Made by a program: the position numbers and the translations under genes. DNA of 21,907 nucleotides from Burkholderia sp. (GTDB lineage: Bacteria; Pseudomonadota; Gammaproteobacteria; Burkholderiales; Burkholderiaceae), in NCBI GenBank assembly GCA_030151225.1, contig JASLEG010000326.1:1-21907 (forward strand). The letters run 5' to 3'. Below, piece after piece: positions 1-8,248 of this stretch. Each line of letters opens with the position of its first letter. Position 1 is the first letter of the stretch. Below the pieces are notes generated by a model that did not search any database, was not told the DNA's origin, and worked only from the letters and a program-made list of their open reading frames with translations.

Positions 1-15
1 TGGGCGGAGCAACGG

Positions 16-123
16 ATGAAGTTCATTGACGAAGCGCGAATCGAAGTCATCGCCGGGGACGGAGGTGACGGCAGCGCGTCGATGCGCCGCGAGAAGTTCG
101 TTCCGTTCGGCGGGCCGGACGGA
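16..123 (+). pseudogene. obgE: Duplicate, inverted copy of the obgE start
   Basis: Read on the plus strand this gives about 36 Obg-like residues, running six residues further than the right-hand copy (through KFVPFGGPDG), before it enters the antisense of itself. The apparent open frame continues to 264, but everything after about residue 36 is reverse-complement sequence and not a real protein. One base differs from the other copy (C at 69, giving GAC, against GAT in the other arm), which is silent at Asp18. This is best treated as the by-product of a foldback and should not be annotated as an independent gene. Confidence 0.78.
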
Positions 124-209
124 ACGAACTTCTCGCGGCGCATCGACGCGCTGCCATCACCTCCGTCCCCGGCGATGACTTCGATTCGCGCTTCGTCAAT
201 GAACTTCAT
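120..209 (-). CDS. obgE: GTPase ObgE/CgtA, N-terminal fragment (interrupted by the inverted repeat)
   Basis: ObgE is an essential ribosome-associated GTPase involved in late 50S assembly and stress signalling. Only about 30 codons are intact here, beginning MKFIDEARIEVIAGDGGDGS, which is the glycine-rich start of the Obg fold. The ATG at 209 has a GGAG-type ribosome binding site upstream. The reading then fails at the centre of the inverted repeat: after KFVP the minus-strand frame gives SGPPNGTNF instead of the family's FGGPDGG. The position, downstream of rpmA on the same strand, is the usual rplU-rpmA-obgE order. The G domains and the rest of the gene are absent. This copy is the one correctly linked to its neighbours; the break is probably artefactual, not a real mutation. 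Confidence 0.8.
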
Positions 210-264
210 CCGTTGCTCCGCCCAGAATGTGAACCAATATTGTGCCGCGAGCCGCCGCGCTTGA

Positions 265-296
265 CCATTCGGCCATTCGGCCAGGTCGGGCCGACC
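265..296. repeat. Small tandem repeat and palindrome in the rpmA-obgE spacer
   Basis: The octamer ccattcgg occurs twice in tandem (265-280), followed directly by a 13-base palindrome ggtcgggccgacc (284-296). The same ggccattcggcc string recurs after the CorC gene at 3884-3895. Role unknown. This lies in the roughly 115-base spacer between obgE and the rpmA terminator, where no convincing promoter for obgE was found. Confidence 0.5.
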
Positions 297-323
297 CGGC
301 CGGGCGCGCGGCGTCGCGCAAAT

Positions 324-355
324 GAAAAAGGCCCCGCGTTTTCAGCGGGGCCTTT
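324..355 (-). terminator. Intrinsic terminator of rplU-rpmA
   Basis: A perfect 11-bp stem (aaaggccccgc 327-337 with gcggggccttt 345-355) and 7-base loop stands about 30 bases past the rpmA stop. Read on the minus strand it is followed by a run of Ts (complement of 325-329). It would separate most ribosomal-protein transcripts from obgE. Confidence 0.88.
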
Positions 356-384
356 GTGGCTATGAAGCCCGAACCGGCGAAAAC

Positions 385-648
385 TTACGCAGCAGCCGGG
401 ACGACGATAACCAGGTGCTTCTTGTCCGCGCCCTTGGTCGCGAACTTGACGTGGCCGTCGACCAGCGCGAACAGCGTGTGGTCCTTGCCGATACCGACGT
501 TATCGCCCGGGTGCATGCGCGTGCCGCGCTGACGAACGATGATGCCGCCGGCATTGATGGCCTGACCGCCGTAAACCTTCACGCCGAGGCGCTTCGATTC
601 GGAGTCGCGGCCGTTGCGGGAGGAACCCCCTGCCTTTTTGTGTGCCAT
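385..648 (-). CDS. rpmA: 50S ribosomal protein L27
   Basis: Ribosomal protein bL27, whose flexible N-terminus reaches the peptidyl transferase centre of the large subunit. The 87-residue product begins MAHKKAGGSSRNGRDSESKR, the hallmark L27 start. It lacks the cleaved N-terminal extension found in Firmicutes, so Ala2 should be near the mature end. The family motifs VYGGQ and RGTRMHPG follow. An AAGGAG ribosome binding site sits about 8 bases before the ATG. It lies 24 bases downstream of rplU in the universal rplU-rpmA arrangement and is followed by a strong terminator. Length is normal and nothing is missing. Confidence 0.98.
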   Translation of the reverse strand: MAHKKAGGSSRNGRDSESKRLGVKVYGGQAINAGGIIVRQRGTRMHPGDNVGIGKDHTLFALVDGHVKFATKGADKKHLVIVVPAAA

Positions 649-672
649 TTGATAGCTCCTTGACCGGTGCGC

Positions 673-984
673 TTACGCGTTGATCGCGTCGATGCGCAGT
701 TCGGTGTAGTTCTGGCGGTGGCCGCCGTGCTTTTGGTAGTGCTTCCGGCGACGCATCTTGAAGATGGTGACCTTGGCATGACGACCGTGCGACACAACGG
801 TAGCCTTGACGGAAGCCCCACTGACCAGCGGCGTACCGAACTGAATCGATTCGCCTTCGCCCACTGCGAGAACCTGGTCGAGCGTGATTTCTGCGTCAAT
901 GTCTGCCGGTATCTGTTCTACTTTCAGTTTTTCGCCGACGGCAACCTTGTACTGCTTGCCACCGGTTTTTATGACCGCGTACAT
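673..984 (-). CDS. rplU: 50S ribosomal protein L21
   Basis: Ribosomal protein bL21, which binds 23S rRNA in the large subunit. The product is 103 residues, the usual length, starting [14 protein letters not shown]. It contains the C-terminal signature [16 protein letters not shown] in a strongly basic stretch typical of rRNA contact. The open frame extends far upstream, but the ATG at 984 is chosen because it has an AGTGAGG ribosome binding site and matches the conserved family start. The longer upstream frame runs through the promoter. It is first in the rplU-rpmA operon, with a leader of about 47 bases from the predicted start of transcription. Confidence 0.98.
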
Positions 985-1038
985 TGCAAACCTCACTCTA
1001 GATCTGTTTCCCCATGCACCGCGCATGGAAAACGCGTG

Positions 1039-1067
1039 ATTATACAGAGAGTTAGCAAGCAGGTCAA
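1039..1067 (-). promoter_or_regulatory. Strong sigma70 promoter of rplU-rpmA
   Basis: On the minus strand TTGACC (1062-1067) and TATAAT (1039-1044) are separated by exactly 17 bases, close to the full consensus. Transcription should begin near 1032, leaving a leader of about 47 bases before rplU. Strong promoters are expected for ribosomal protein operons. Confidence 0.88.
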
Positions 1068-1082
1068 AATCAATCGCAATCT

Positions 1083-1275
1083 GCCGTGCACGGCGTCGTG
1101 CCGGCGCGCAACGCGCCCATGATCGGGGCCACGCCGCCCGATATGGCCCCACCGCTTCGCCGCACCCCGTCTGGCTTCGCGCACCGGCCACGGGAGGAGG
1201 CCCGCCGCAGCAGCGAAACCTTGGCCGCGACCCGGCCATCCGGCAGGTGGCGACCGGCAATGCGCCGAATCGCCT
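1083..1275. other. Divergent rplU/ispB spacer without a gene
   Basis: The 323 bases between rplU (984) and the ispB start (1308) hold the rplU promoter at one end and the ispB -10 box at the other. The GC-rich middle shows no protein with family resemblance. The open frames there are extensions or shadows of the flanking genes. No repeat or RNA gene was recognised. Confidence 0.6.
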
Positions 1276-1281
1276 TATAAT
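1276..1281 (+). promoter_or_regulatory. -10 box (TATAAT) of ispB, with a very short leader
   Basis: A perfect TATAAT stands at 1276-1281. The -35 region 17 bases upstream (around 1253-1258) is poor. Transcription would begin near 1288, only about 14-20 bases before the two candidate ATGs (1302 and 1308). No Shine-Dalgarno sequence is visible in that leader. Confidence 0.65.
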
Positions 1282-1307
1282 CCGGCGCACTACCCCATTC
1301 CATGATC

Positions 1308-2300
1308 ATGTCGTCCACTGCCTCCCCTTCCCTGAGCGCCGCCCAACTGCTGGCCCCGATCGCCGACGATATGGAGCAGGTCAATCGCGTCATCCGGCAA
1401 AGCCTGTCGTCGGACGTGCTGCTGATCAACCAGATCGCCGAATACATCATCGGTGCCGGCGGCAAGCGCCTGCGACCGGCGCTGCTGCTGCTGGTGGCGG
1501 GTGCGCTCGGCGAATCGTCGAGCCATCGTCACACGCTGGCCGCCGTCGTCGAGTTCATCCACACCGCGACGCTGCTGCACGACGACGTGGTCGACGAGTC
1601 GGAACTGCGCCGCGGCCGCAAGACGGCCAATGCGCTGTTCGGCAACGCGGCCAGCGTGCTGGTCGGCGACTATCTGTATTCGCGCTCGTTCGAGATGATG
1701 GTCGGCGTCGGCAAGATGCGCATCATGGAGATCCTGTCCGAGGCCACCACGATCATCTCGGAAGGTGAAGTGCTGCAGTTGCTGAACATGCACGACACCG
1801 ACGTGGACGAATCGCGCTACATGCAGGTGATCCGCTACAAGACGGCCAAGCTGTTCGAAGCCTCGGCTCGGCTCGGCGCGGTGCTGGCCGGCGCGGACGC
1901 GAGCGTCGAGGCCGCCGCCGCCGAATACGGCCGCCGCATCGGCACCGCCTTCCAGATCATGGACGACTGGCTCGATTACGCGGGCACCGCCGAATCGATG
2001 GGCAAGAACGCCGGCGACGACCTGCGCGAAGGCAAGCCCACGCTGCCGCTGATCCATCTGCTCGAGCACGGCACGGCCGAACAGCAGGTGCTGGCGCGCG
2101 AGGCGATCGAGCAGGGCGGCACCGATCGTTTCGACACGATCTTCGACGCGATCACGCGTTCGGGCGCGCTCGATCACACGCTCGAATGCGCGCGCAAGGA
2201 AGCTCAGGCAGCGGCCGATGCAATTTTTTCATTTCCCTCTTCCATTTTCAAAAACTCGCTGCTAGAATTATGTTCTTACTCGACGACACGGAAGTCTTGA
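1308..2300 (+). CDS. ispB: Octaprenyl diphosphate synthase (polyprenyl synthetase)
   Basis: Trans-isoprenyl chain-elongating enzyme that adds isopentenyl diphosphate units to farnesyl diphosphate to make the ubiquinone side chain. The 330-residue product has both aspartate-rich magnesium-binding motifs: first DDVVDE at about residues 92-97, second DDWLD at about 219-223. It also has the substrate-binding GGKRLRP near residue 51. An alternative ATG lies two codons upstream at 1302; 1308 (MSSTASPSLS) was preferred because related proteins begin there from memory, but no ribosome binding site decides it. The C-terminal SLLELCSYSTTR is typical of the family. Chain length (C40) is inferred from the betaproteobacterial context, not read from the sequence. 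It is divergent from rplU, a common arrangement. Confidence 0.95.
   Translation: MSSTASPSLSAAQLLAPIADDMEQVNRVIRQSLSSDVLLINQIAEYIIGAGGKRLRPALLLLVAGALGESSSHRHTLAAVVEFIHTATLLHDDVVDESELRRGRKTANALFGNAASVLVGDYLYSRSFEMMVGVGKMRIMEILSEATTIISEGEVLQLLNMHDTDVDESRYMQVIRYKTAKLFEASARLGAVLAGADASVEAAAAEYGRRIGTAFQIMDDWLDYAGTAESMGKNAGDDLREGKPTLPLIHLLEHGTAEQQVLAREAIEQGGTDRFDTIFDAITRSGALDHTLECARKEAQAAADAIFSFPSSIFKNSLLELCSYSTTRKS
2240..2268 (+). promoter_or_regulatory. Possible promoter for tRNA-Pro inside the end of ispB
   Basis: TAGAAT at 2263-2268 lies in a locally AT-rich stretch of the last ispB codons, about 60 bases upstream of the tRNA. The -35 candidate (ttccat, 2240-2245) is weak. The drop in GC right before a tRNA suggests a promoter, but read-through from ispB would also serve. 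Confidence 0.35.
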
Positions 2301-2330
2301 ACGAGACAGAAGTGGCAGAAGAGTCCAATT

Positions 2331-2407
2331 CGGGGTGTAGCTTAGCCTGGTAGAGCGCTACGTTCGGGACGTAGAGGCCGGAGGTTCGAATCCTCTCACC
2401 CCGACCA
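2331..2407 (+). tRNA. proK: tRNA-Pro (anticodon CGG)
   Basis: A complete 77-base tRNA cloverleaf with encoded CCA at the 3' end (2405-2407). The acceptor arm cggggtg pairs with caccccg. The anticodon stem is ctacg/cgtag (2358-2362 and 2370-2374) around the loop ttcggga, giving anticodon CGG at 2365-2367, which reads CCG proline codons. The T arm contains ggttcgaatcc. It closely resembles E. coli proK, including the TTCGGGA loop. CCG is expected to be a heavily used proline codon in this GC-rich genome. A strong terminator follows at once. Confidence 0.98.
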
Positions 2408-2413
2408 GAATTG

Positions 2414-2446
2414 CAAAAACCGCGCACGTGTTGCGCGGTTTTTTTT
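2414..2446 (+). terminator. Intrinsic terminator after tRNA-Pro
   Basis: A 9-bp stem (aaccgcgca 2418-2426 with tgcgcggtt 2432-2440) and 5-base loop is followed by a run of eight Ts (2439-2446). An A-run on the left side could make it partly bidirectional. It starts only seven bases after the tRNA CCA end. Confidence 0.93.
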
Positions 2447-2529
2447 CGTCCGTCGCCTCCATCCGTCGCTCGACGGGGCCGCCGGCAGGCGGCGCGCCGG
2501 CCCGTCACGAGCGCGGCACAGCCCTCTGC

Positions 2530-2535
2530 TATAGT
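2530..2535 (+). promoter_or_regulatory. Possible -10 box (TATAGT) for the CorC-like gene
   Basis: TATAGT stands about 36 bases before the GTG start, after the tRNA terminator, so the gene needs its own promoter nearby. The -35 region is not recognisable; this is a weak call. Confidence 0.35.
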
Positions 2536-2571
2536 CGTTTCCATTCCCGACCTTCACCGTTCCGGACCCGC

Positions 2572-3867
2572 GTGGACCACATTCCCTTATGGGCGCAGAT
2601 CTGCGCCGTCTTCGTCCTGCTTCTCTGCTCCAGCTTCTTCTCGATCTCCGAAACGGCCATGATGGCGCTGAACCGCCATCGGCTGAAGCTTCTCGCCAAC
2701 CAGAACGCGCTCGGCGCGAAGACCACGCAGCGCCTGCTCACGCGCACCGATCAGTTGCTCAGCGTGATCCTGATCGGCAACAACCTGTTCAACACGATCA
2801 TCCCGGTGCTGACCACCTCGATCGCGCTGCGCACCTTCGGCCATGACAACGTGGTGCTGTCGATCGCGACCGGCATCGTGGCATTCCTGATCATCGTGTT
2901 CGCGGAAATCACGCCGAAGATCGTCGGCGCGACCTACCCCGAGCGCATCGCGCTGCCGGCCAGCCTGATCATCGCTCCGCTGATGCGCGCGATGAAGCCG
3001 GTGGTCTGGTTCGTGAACCAGCTCGCGAGCGGCATCCTGCGCGTGCTGCACATCAACACCGCGAGCGGGCGCGACCAGCGCTTCTCGATCGAGGAGCTGC
3101 GCTCGATCGTGCTCGAATCGGGCAGCTTCATGCCCACCAAGCACCGCAGCATCCTGCTGAACCTGTTCGAGCTCGAGAACATCACCGTCGACGACGTGAT
3201 GATTCCGCGCCGCCAGATCGAGTCGCTGAACTTCGACGCGCCGCTCGACGACGTGCTGCACCAGATCGAGACCTGCTATCACAACCGGCTGATCGTCTAC
3301 CGCGGCGACATCGACCAGGTGCTCGGTGTGCTGCACGTGCGCAAGACGCTGGCGGCGCTGCGCAACCAGGAGCTCGATCGCGAGACGCTGCGCGCACTGC
3401 TGACCGAGCCGTATTACGTGCCGTCGGGCACGCCGGTGTTCCAGCAGCTGCAGTATTTCCAGGAAAGCCGGCAGCGCACCGCGCTCGTGGTCAACGAATA
3501 CGGCGAGCTCGAGGGGCTGGTCACGACCGAGGACATCATCGAGGAACTGATCGGCGAGTTCACCACCTCCACGCCGCGCGGCGGCAATTCGCGCGGCGGC
3601 TGGAACGCGACCGGCGAATGCATCGTGGCCGGCAGCATTCCACTGCGCGAGCTGAACCGCTGGCTGCACCTGAGCCTGCCCACGCGCGGGCCCAAGACGC
3701 TGAACGGGCTGATCCTCGAAATCCTCGAGGAGATTCCCGAAGGCGACGTCTGCATGAAGATCGGCGACGTGATGCTCGAGGTGATGCGCAGCGACGATCA
3801 GGCCGTGCGCACGGTCAAGCTGTTCAAGCCGCGCGCCACGCGCGCGGTGCGCGGGCTGTTGCGCTGA
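2572..3867 (+). CDS. CNNM/CorC (HlyC/CorC) family membrane protein with CBS domains
   Basis: Integral inner-membrane protein of the CNNM/CorC family, linked in other bacteria to magnesium (and cobalt) efflux or homeostasis; the substrate here is not shown. From the N-terminus of the 431-residue product: a DUF21/CNNM membrane domain (about residues 1-185), with hydrophobic helices near 8-25, 63-82 and 94-112 and the typical SETAMMALN and AEITPKIVGA motifs; a paired CBS domain (about 205-330), containing the family's DDVMIPR segment; and a C-terminal CorC_HlyC domain (about 345-425). The GTG at 2572 is chosen because the membrane domain starts there (MDHIPLWAQICAVF). The open frame upstream runs through the promoter and tRNA terminator. 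The gene stands alone between the tRNA and the pil cluster. The HlyC in the family name does not imply a role in haemolysis. Confidence 0.9.
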   Translation: MDHIPLWAQICAVFVLLLCSSFFSISETAMMALNRHRLKLLANQNALGAKTTQRLLTRTDQLLSVILIGNNLFNTIIPVLTTSIALRTFGHDNVVLSIATGIVAFLIIVFAEITPKIVGATYPERIALPASLIIAPLMRAMKPVVWFVNQLASGILRVLHINTASGRDQRFSIEELRSIVLESGSFMPTKHRSILLNLFELENITVDDVMIPRRQIESLNFDAPLDDVLHQIETCYHNRLIVYRGDIDQVLGVLHVRKTLAALRNQELDRETLRALLTEPYYVPSGTPVFQQLQYFQESRQRTALVVNEYGELEGLVTTEDIIEELIGEFTTSTPRGGNSRGGWNATGECIVAGSIPLRELNRWLHLSLPTRGPKTLNGLILEILEEIPEGDVCMKIGDVMLEVMRSDDQAVRTVKLFKPRATRAVRGLLR

Positions 3868-3922
3868 GGCCGACGCGCACCCTGGCCATTCGGCCGACTG
3901 TTGCACGGCGGGCGAAGCCGCG

Positions 3923-5229
<1,307 letters not shown>

Positions 5230-5233
<4 letters not shown>

Positions 5234-6444
5234 ACGTCCAGATCGCCACCGAACGCCGCTTCCGCTGGGCCGGCGTGACGCGCGACGGCGCCTCGCGACG
5301 TGGCGCGCTCGTCGCCACCGATGCCGCCACGGCGCGGCGGCGCCTGCAACGCAGCGGCATCACCGTGCTCGATCTCGCCGATCGCGGCGCGGCGCGCGCC
5401 CCGGCCGCGAGCCCGCGCGAGGTCACGCGCTTCGCCCGGCAGCTTGGCGGGCTGTTGCGCGCGGGCCTGCCGCTGGCTCCGGCGCTCGAGCTGCTCGCCG
5501 ATGCGCAGGGCCGGCGCGGGCGCGACATCGCGCGCATCGCGGCCGCACTGGCGCGGGCGATCCACGCGGGCCGGCCCTTGTCGGCCGCGATGCAGGCCTG
5601 CCCGCGTCAGTTCGATCCCACCTTCCGGCAGCTGGTAGCGGTCGGCGAGGCGTCGGGCCAGCTGGCCACGCTGCTCGCGCGGCTCGCCGACGACCGCGAG
5701 CGCGCCGCCACGCAGCGGGCCCGCGTGCGCGCCGCACTGACCTATCCGGTGGCCGTGCTCGTGTTCGCGCTCGCCATCACGGCGGCGCTGCTCGTGTGGG
5801 TCGTGCCGACCTTCGCGCAGATCTTCGACGGCTTCGGCGCCACCCTGCCCGCGCCCACCCGCTTCGTGCTCGCGCTGTCCGACGCCGCCGCCCGCTTCGG
5901 ACCGCCCGGCGCGCTCGGCATGGCCGCGGCCACGGTGGCCGGTACCGCGTGGCTGCGCCGCTCGGCCGATGCGCGGCTCGCCGCGGCGCGCATCGCGCTG
6001 CGCGTGCCGCTGGCCGGCGGCGTGCTGCAAACGCTCGCGGCCGCGCGCTGGAGCCGCACGCTCGGCACGCTGCTGCAGGCGGGCACGCCGCTCGCCGATA
6101 CCTTCGACTCGCTCGCGCACGCCACCGGCAATCCGGTCTTCGACCGCGCCACGCCGGCCATCGCGGCACGGCTGCTGCGCGGCGAGCGGCTCGCCGCGGC
6201 GATGCGCGCGGCCGGATGCTTTCCAGCCGAGGTCGTGCAGCCGATCGCGGTGGCCGAGGAATCAGGCACGCTCGACGCGATGCTGGCCGACATCGCCACC
6301 CTGTGCGAACGCCAGGTGGACGAACGCATCGGCACGCTGACGAGCCTGTGCGAGCCGCTCGTCGTGATCGTGCTCGGCACGCTGGTGGGTGCGCTGGTGG
6401 TGGCGATGTACCTGCCGATCGTCCAGCTCGGCAACGTGGTGTAG
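5230..6444 (+). CDS. pilC: Type IV pilus inner-membrane platform protein PilC (GspF family)
   Basis: Polytopic inner-membrane protein that forms the platform on which PilB acts. The 404-residue product carries two T2SSF domains. The first, after a basic N-terminal domain, starts with FARQLGGLLRAGLPLAPALELL (about residues 70-91). The second starts with ARWSRTLGTLLQAGTPLADTF and ends in a conserved hydrophobic tail with PLVVIVLGTLVGALVVAMYLPI. A further clear membrane helix lies near residues 176-195. The ATG overlaps the pilB stop as ATGA, so translation is probably coupled. The much longer open frame starting at 4573 runs antiparallel in content to pilB coding sequence and is not real. The protein is rich in Ala and Arg, in line with local GC content. 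Confidence 0.94.
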
Positions 6445-6481
6445 CATCGCTCCCGGTTCCGCTCTCGATTGCCCTGTCTCG

Positions 6482-7435
6482 ATGATGTCGTCGTTCGCCC
6501 TGTCCGATCCCTGGTTCGCGTTCGCCGTGCTACCCGCCACGGTGCGCTACGCGTTCGTGGTCGCGTTCGGCCTCGCCGTGGGCAGCTTCCTGAACGTGGT
6601 CGCGCACCGGCTGCCGATCATGATGCAGCGCGCCTGGCAGGCCGAACTCGCGCACGCCGCGGGCACCGACGGCGCGCCCGACGGCAGCGCCGAGGCGGCG
6701 CCCGACGACGGCTATCCGCCGCGCTACGATCTCTGGGCACCGCGCAGCGCCTGCCCGCACTGTGGCCACGTGCTGCGCCCCTGGGAAAACCTGCCGGTGC
6801 TCGGCTATCTGATGCTGCGCGGCCGCTGCAGCGCGTGCCGCGCGCCGATCGGCCTGCGCTACCCGCTGGTCGAGCTCGGCGCGGGCGCGCTCGCGGCCGC
6901 CTCGCTCGCCACCCTCGGGCCCACGCCGGTCGCGCTGGCCGGCTTCGGTCTGTGCGCGATGCTGCTGGCGATGAGCCTGATCGACGTGAAGACCGGCTAC
7001 CTGCCCGACTCGATGACGCTGCCCCTGCTGTGGGCCGGGCTCGTCGTCAATCTGGCCGGGCATTTCGTCGAGCTGCGCGATGCGGTGATCGGCGCGATCG
7101 CCGGCTATCTGTTTCTCTGGTGCGTGTTCTGGCTGTTCAAGCTGCTGCGCGGCATCGAGGGCATCGGCTACGGCGATCTCAAGCTGCTCGCGGCGCTCGG
7201 CGCCTGGCTCGGCTGGATCGCGCTGCCGCAGGTGCTGCTGATCGCGGCGGTGTCGGGCGCGATGGTGGGCCTGATCGCCATGGGGCGCGGCCGCATGGGC
7301 TTCGAGGAACCCCTGCCGTTCGGGCCGTTCCTCGCGCTGGGCGGCATCGTCACGCTGCTGCACGGCCCGTATCTGGCGCTCGACGGGCTCGACCTGTTCG
7401 CGCACGGCATGCTGCTCCATTCGGCGGGAGGCTGA
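6482..7435 (+). CDS. pilD: Type IV prepilin peptidase / N-methyltransferase PilD
   Basis: Bifunctional inner-membrane aspartic protease that cleaves the leader of prepilins (and type II secretion pseudopilins) and methylates the new N-terminus. The product has 317 residues from this ATG. It has an N-terminal membrane helix with VGSFLNVVAHRLP, and a cytoplasmic loop with the zinc-type tetracysteine Cys91, Cys94, Cys116 and Cys119 of methylating enzymes. The catalytic aspartates are Asp168 (SLIDVKTGYLPD) and Asp232 (GYGDLKLLAALGAWLG), with several hydrophobic helices around them. An Asp/Gly/Ala-rich insertion at about residues 55-80 precedes the cysteine loop. The start is uncertain by one codon (ATGATG at 6482/6485), with no good ribosome binding site. 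It follows pilC by 37 bases and is followed directly by coaE. Confidence 0.94.
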   Translation: MMSSFALSDPWFAFAVLPATVRYAFVVAFGLAVGSFLNVVAHRLPIMMQRAWQAELAHAAGTDGAPDGSAEAAPDDGYPPRYDLWAPRSACPHCGHVLRPWENLPVLGYLMLRGRCSACRAPIGLRYPLVELGAGALAAASLATLGPTPVALAGFGLCAMLLAMSLIDVKTGYLPDSMTLPLLWAGLVVNLAGHFVELRDAVIGAIAGYLFLWCVFWLFKLLRGIEGIGYGDLKLLAALGAWLGWIALPQVLLIAAVSGAMVGLIAMGRGRMGFEEPLPFGPFLALGGIVTLLHGPYLALDGLDLFAHGMLLHSAGG

Positions 7436-7439
7436 CCCC

Positions 7440-8075
7440 ATGTTCTCGATCGGCCTGACGGGCGGCATCGGCAGCGGCAAGACCACGATCGCGAACCGCT
7501 TCGGCGAACGCGGCGCGACGCTGGTGGACACCGACGCCATCGCGCATCGCGTGACCGCGCCCGGCGGCGCGGCCATGCCCGCGATCGAGGCCGGCTTCGG
7601 GCGCGACTTCGTGGCCGCCGACGGCTCGCTCGACCGTGCCCGCATGCGCGCGCTCGTGTTCGGCGACGAGCCGGCGCGCAAGCGGCTCGAGGCCATCACG
7701 CATCCGCTGATCCGCACCGAGACCGAACGCGAGGCCACGCTCGCCACCGGCGCCTACGTGATCTTCGTCGTGCCGCTGCTGGTGGAATCGGGCAGCTGGC
7801 GCACGCGCGTCGACCGCGTGCTGGTGGTGGATTGCGAGGTGGAGACGCAGATCGCACGCGTGATGCGGCGCAACGGCTTCGCGCGCGAGCAGGTCGAGGC
7901 GATCGTGGCGCGTCAGGCCACGCGCGCGGCGCGCCTCGCGGCCGCCGACGACGTGATCGTCAACGACGGTGTGCCCGATGGCGAACTCGACGTGCGCATC
8001 GATACCTTGCACGCGCACTACCTTGCACTCGCCGGAACGAAAGCCGCATCCGCGCCGAAGAGATCGAAGTCCTGA
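7440..8075 (+). CDS. coaE: Dephospho-CoA kinase
   Basis: Cytoplasmic kinase for the final step of coenzyme A synthesis: ATP-dependent phosphorylation of the 3'-hydroxyl of dephospho-CoA. The 211-residue product begins MFSIGLTGGIGSGKTTIANR with a P-loop at about residues 8-16. DTDAIAH follows at about 31-37, then the VFVVPLL-type core (IFVVPLLVES) and the basic lid segment RVMRRNGF. The ATG at 7440 has a gggagg ribosome binding site at 7426-7431, which lies inside the end of pilD; the two genes are 4 bases apart. The pilD-coaE-zapD-yacG order is common in beta- and gammaproteobacteria (established knowledge). Nothing is unusual in length or motifs. Confidence 0.96.
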   Translation: MFSIGLTGGIGSGKTTIANRFGERGATLVDTDAIAHRVTAPGGAAMPAIEAGFGRDFVAADGSLDRARMRALVFGDEPARKRLEAITHPLIRTETEREATLATGAYVIFVVPLLVESGSWRTRVDRVLVVDCEVETQIARVMRRNGFAREQVEAIVARQATRAARLAAADDVIVNDGVPDGELDVRIDTLHAHYLALAGTKAASAPKRSKS

Positions 8076-8175
8076 GCATTCCCGCGCCGCCGAAAGTGGC
8101 GCGCGCCCCGCGCCCCATCGCGACGTGTGGCCGAGCAAGCGCCGCGCCCGCGCCACCCGCCGCAAAATGGCGCGA

Positions 8176-8204
8176 TTGCGACGCCTGACTGCGGGCATTA
8201 GAAT
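8176..8204 (+). promoter_or_regulatory. Sigma70-type promoter of zapD-yacG
   Basis: TTGCGA (8176-8181) and TAGAAT (8199-8204) are spaced by 17 bases. They lie in the 173-base gap between coaE and zapD, with predicted transcription start near 8211 and a leader of about 38 bases. The gap has no other recognised feature, so zapD and yacG probably have their own transcript in addition to read-through from coaE. Confidence 0.78.
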
Positions 8205-8248
8205 GGGCGGCAATTCCGGTCCATCTGTCCCAACCTAGGCGAGCGCGC

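Larger units (their letters stand above)
1..224. repeat. Near-perfect inverted repeat (foldback) at the left edge
   Basis: Bases 1-110 are the reverse complement of bases 115-224, with only two mismatched pairs (69/156 and 107/118) and a 4-base centre (111-114, cggg). Each arm carries the start of obgE with its ribosome binding site, so the gene start appears twice, head to head. The right arm joins correctly to the rpmA-obgE spacer; the left arm runs off the window, so the repeat may continue further left. Palindromes this long with almost no spacer are unstable in bacteria (SbcCD cleavage is established knowledge). A chimeric foldback read or a contig-end artefact is therefore much more likely than a real chromosomal structure. 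Confidence 0.93.

Noticed and set aside
16..264. Open reading frame of 82 codons beginning with an ObgE-like sequence
   Set aside because: After about 36 residues it reads the reverse complement of its own start, so it is a product of the inverted repeat and not a gene.
1290..2177. Long minus-strand frame opposite ispB
   Set aside because: Low-complexity Arg/Asp/Gln/His composition typical of antisense frames in GC-rich genes; ispB has full family motifs.
2331..2446. tRNA-Pro as an integration site for a mobile element
   Set aside because: No integrase, no repeated tRNA 3' end and no change in base composition follow; the tRNA is followed by its terminator and a housekeeping gene.
2248..2544. 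Minus-strand frame containing GERIRTSGLYVPNVALYQ
   Set aside because: This is the well-known false protein translated from the antisense of a tRNA-Pro gene and its terminator.
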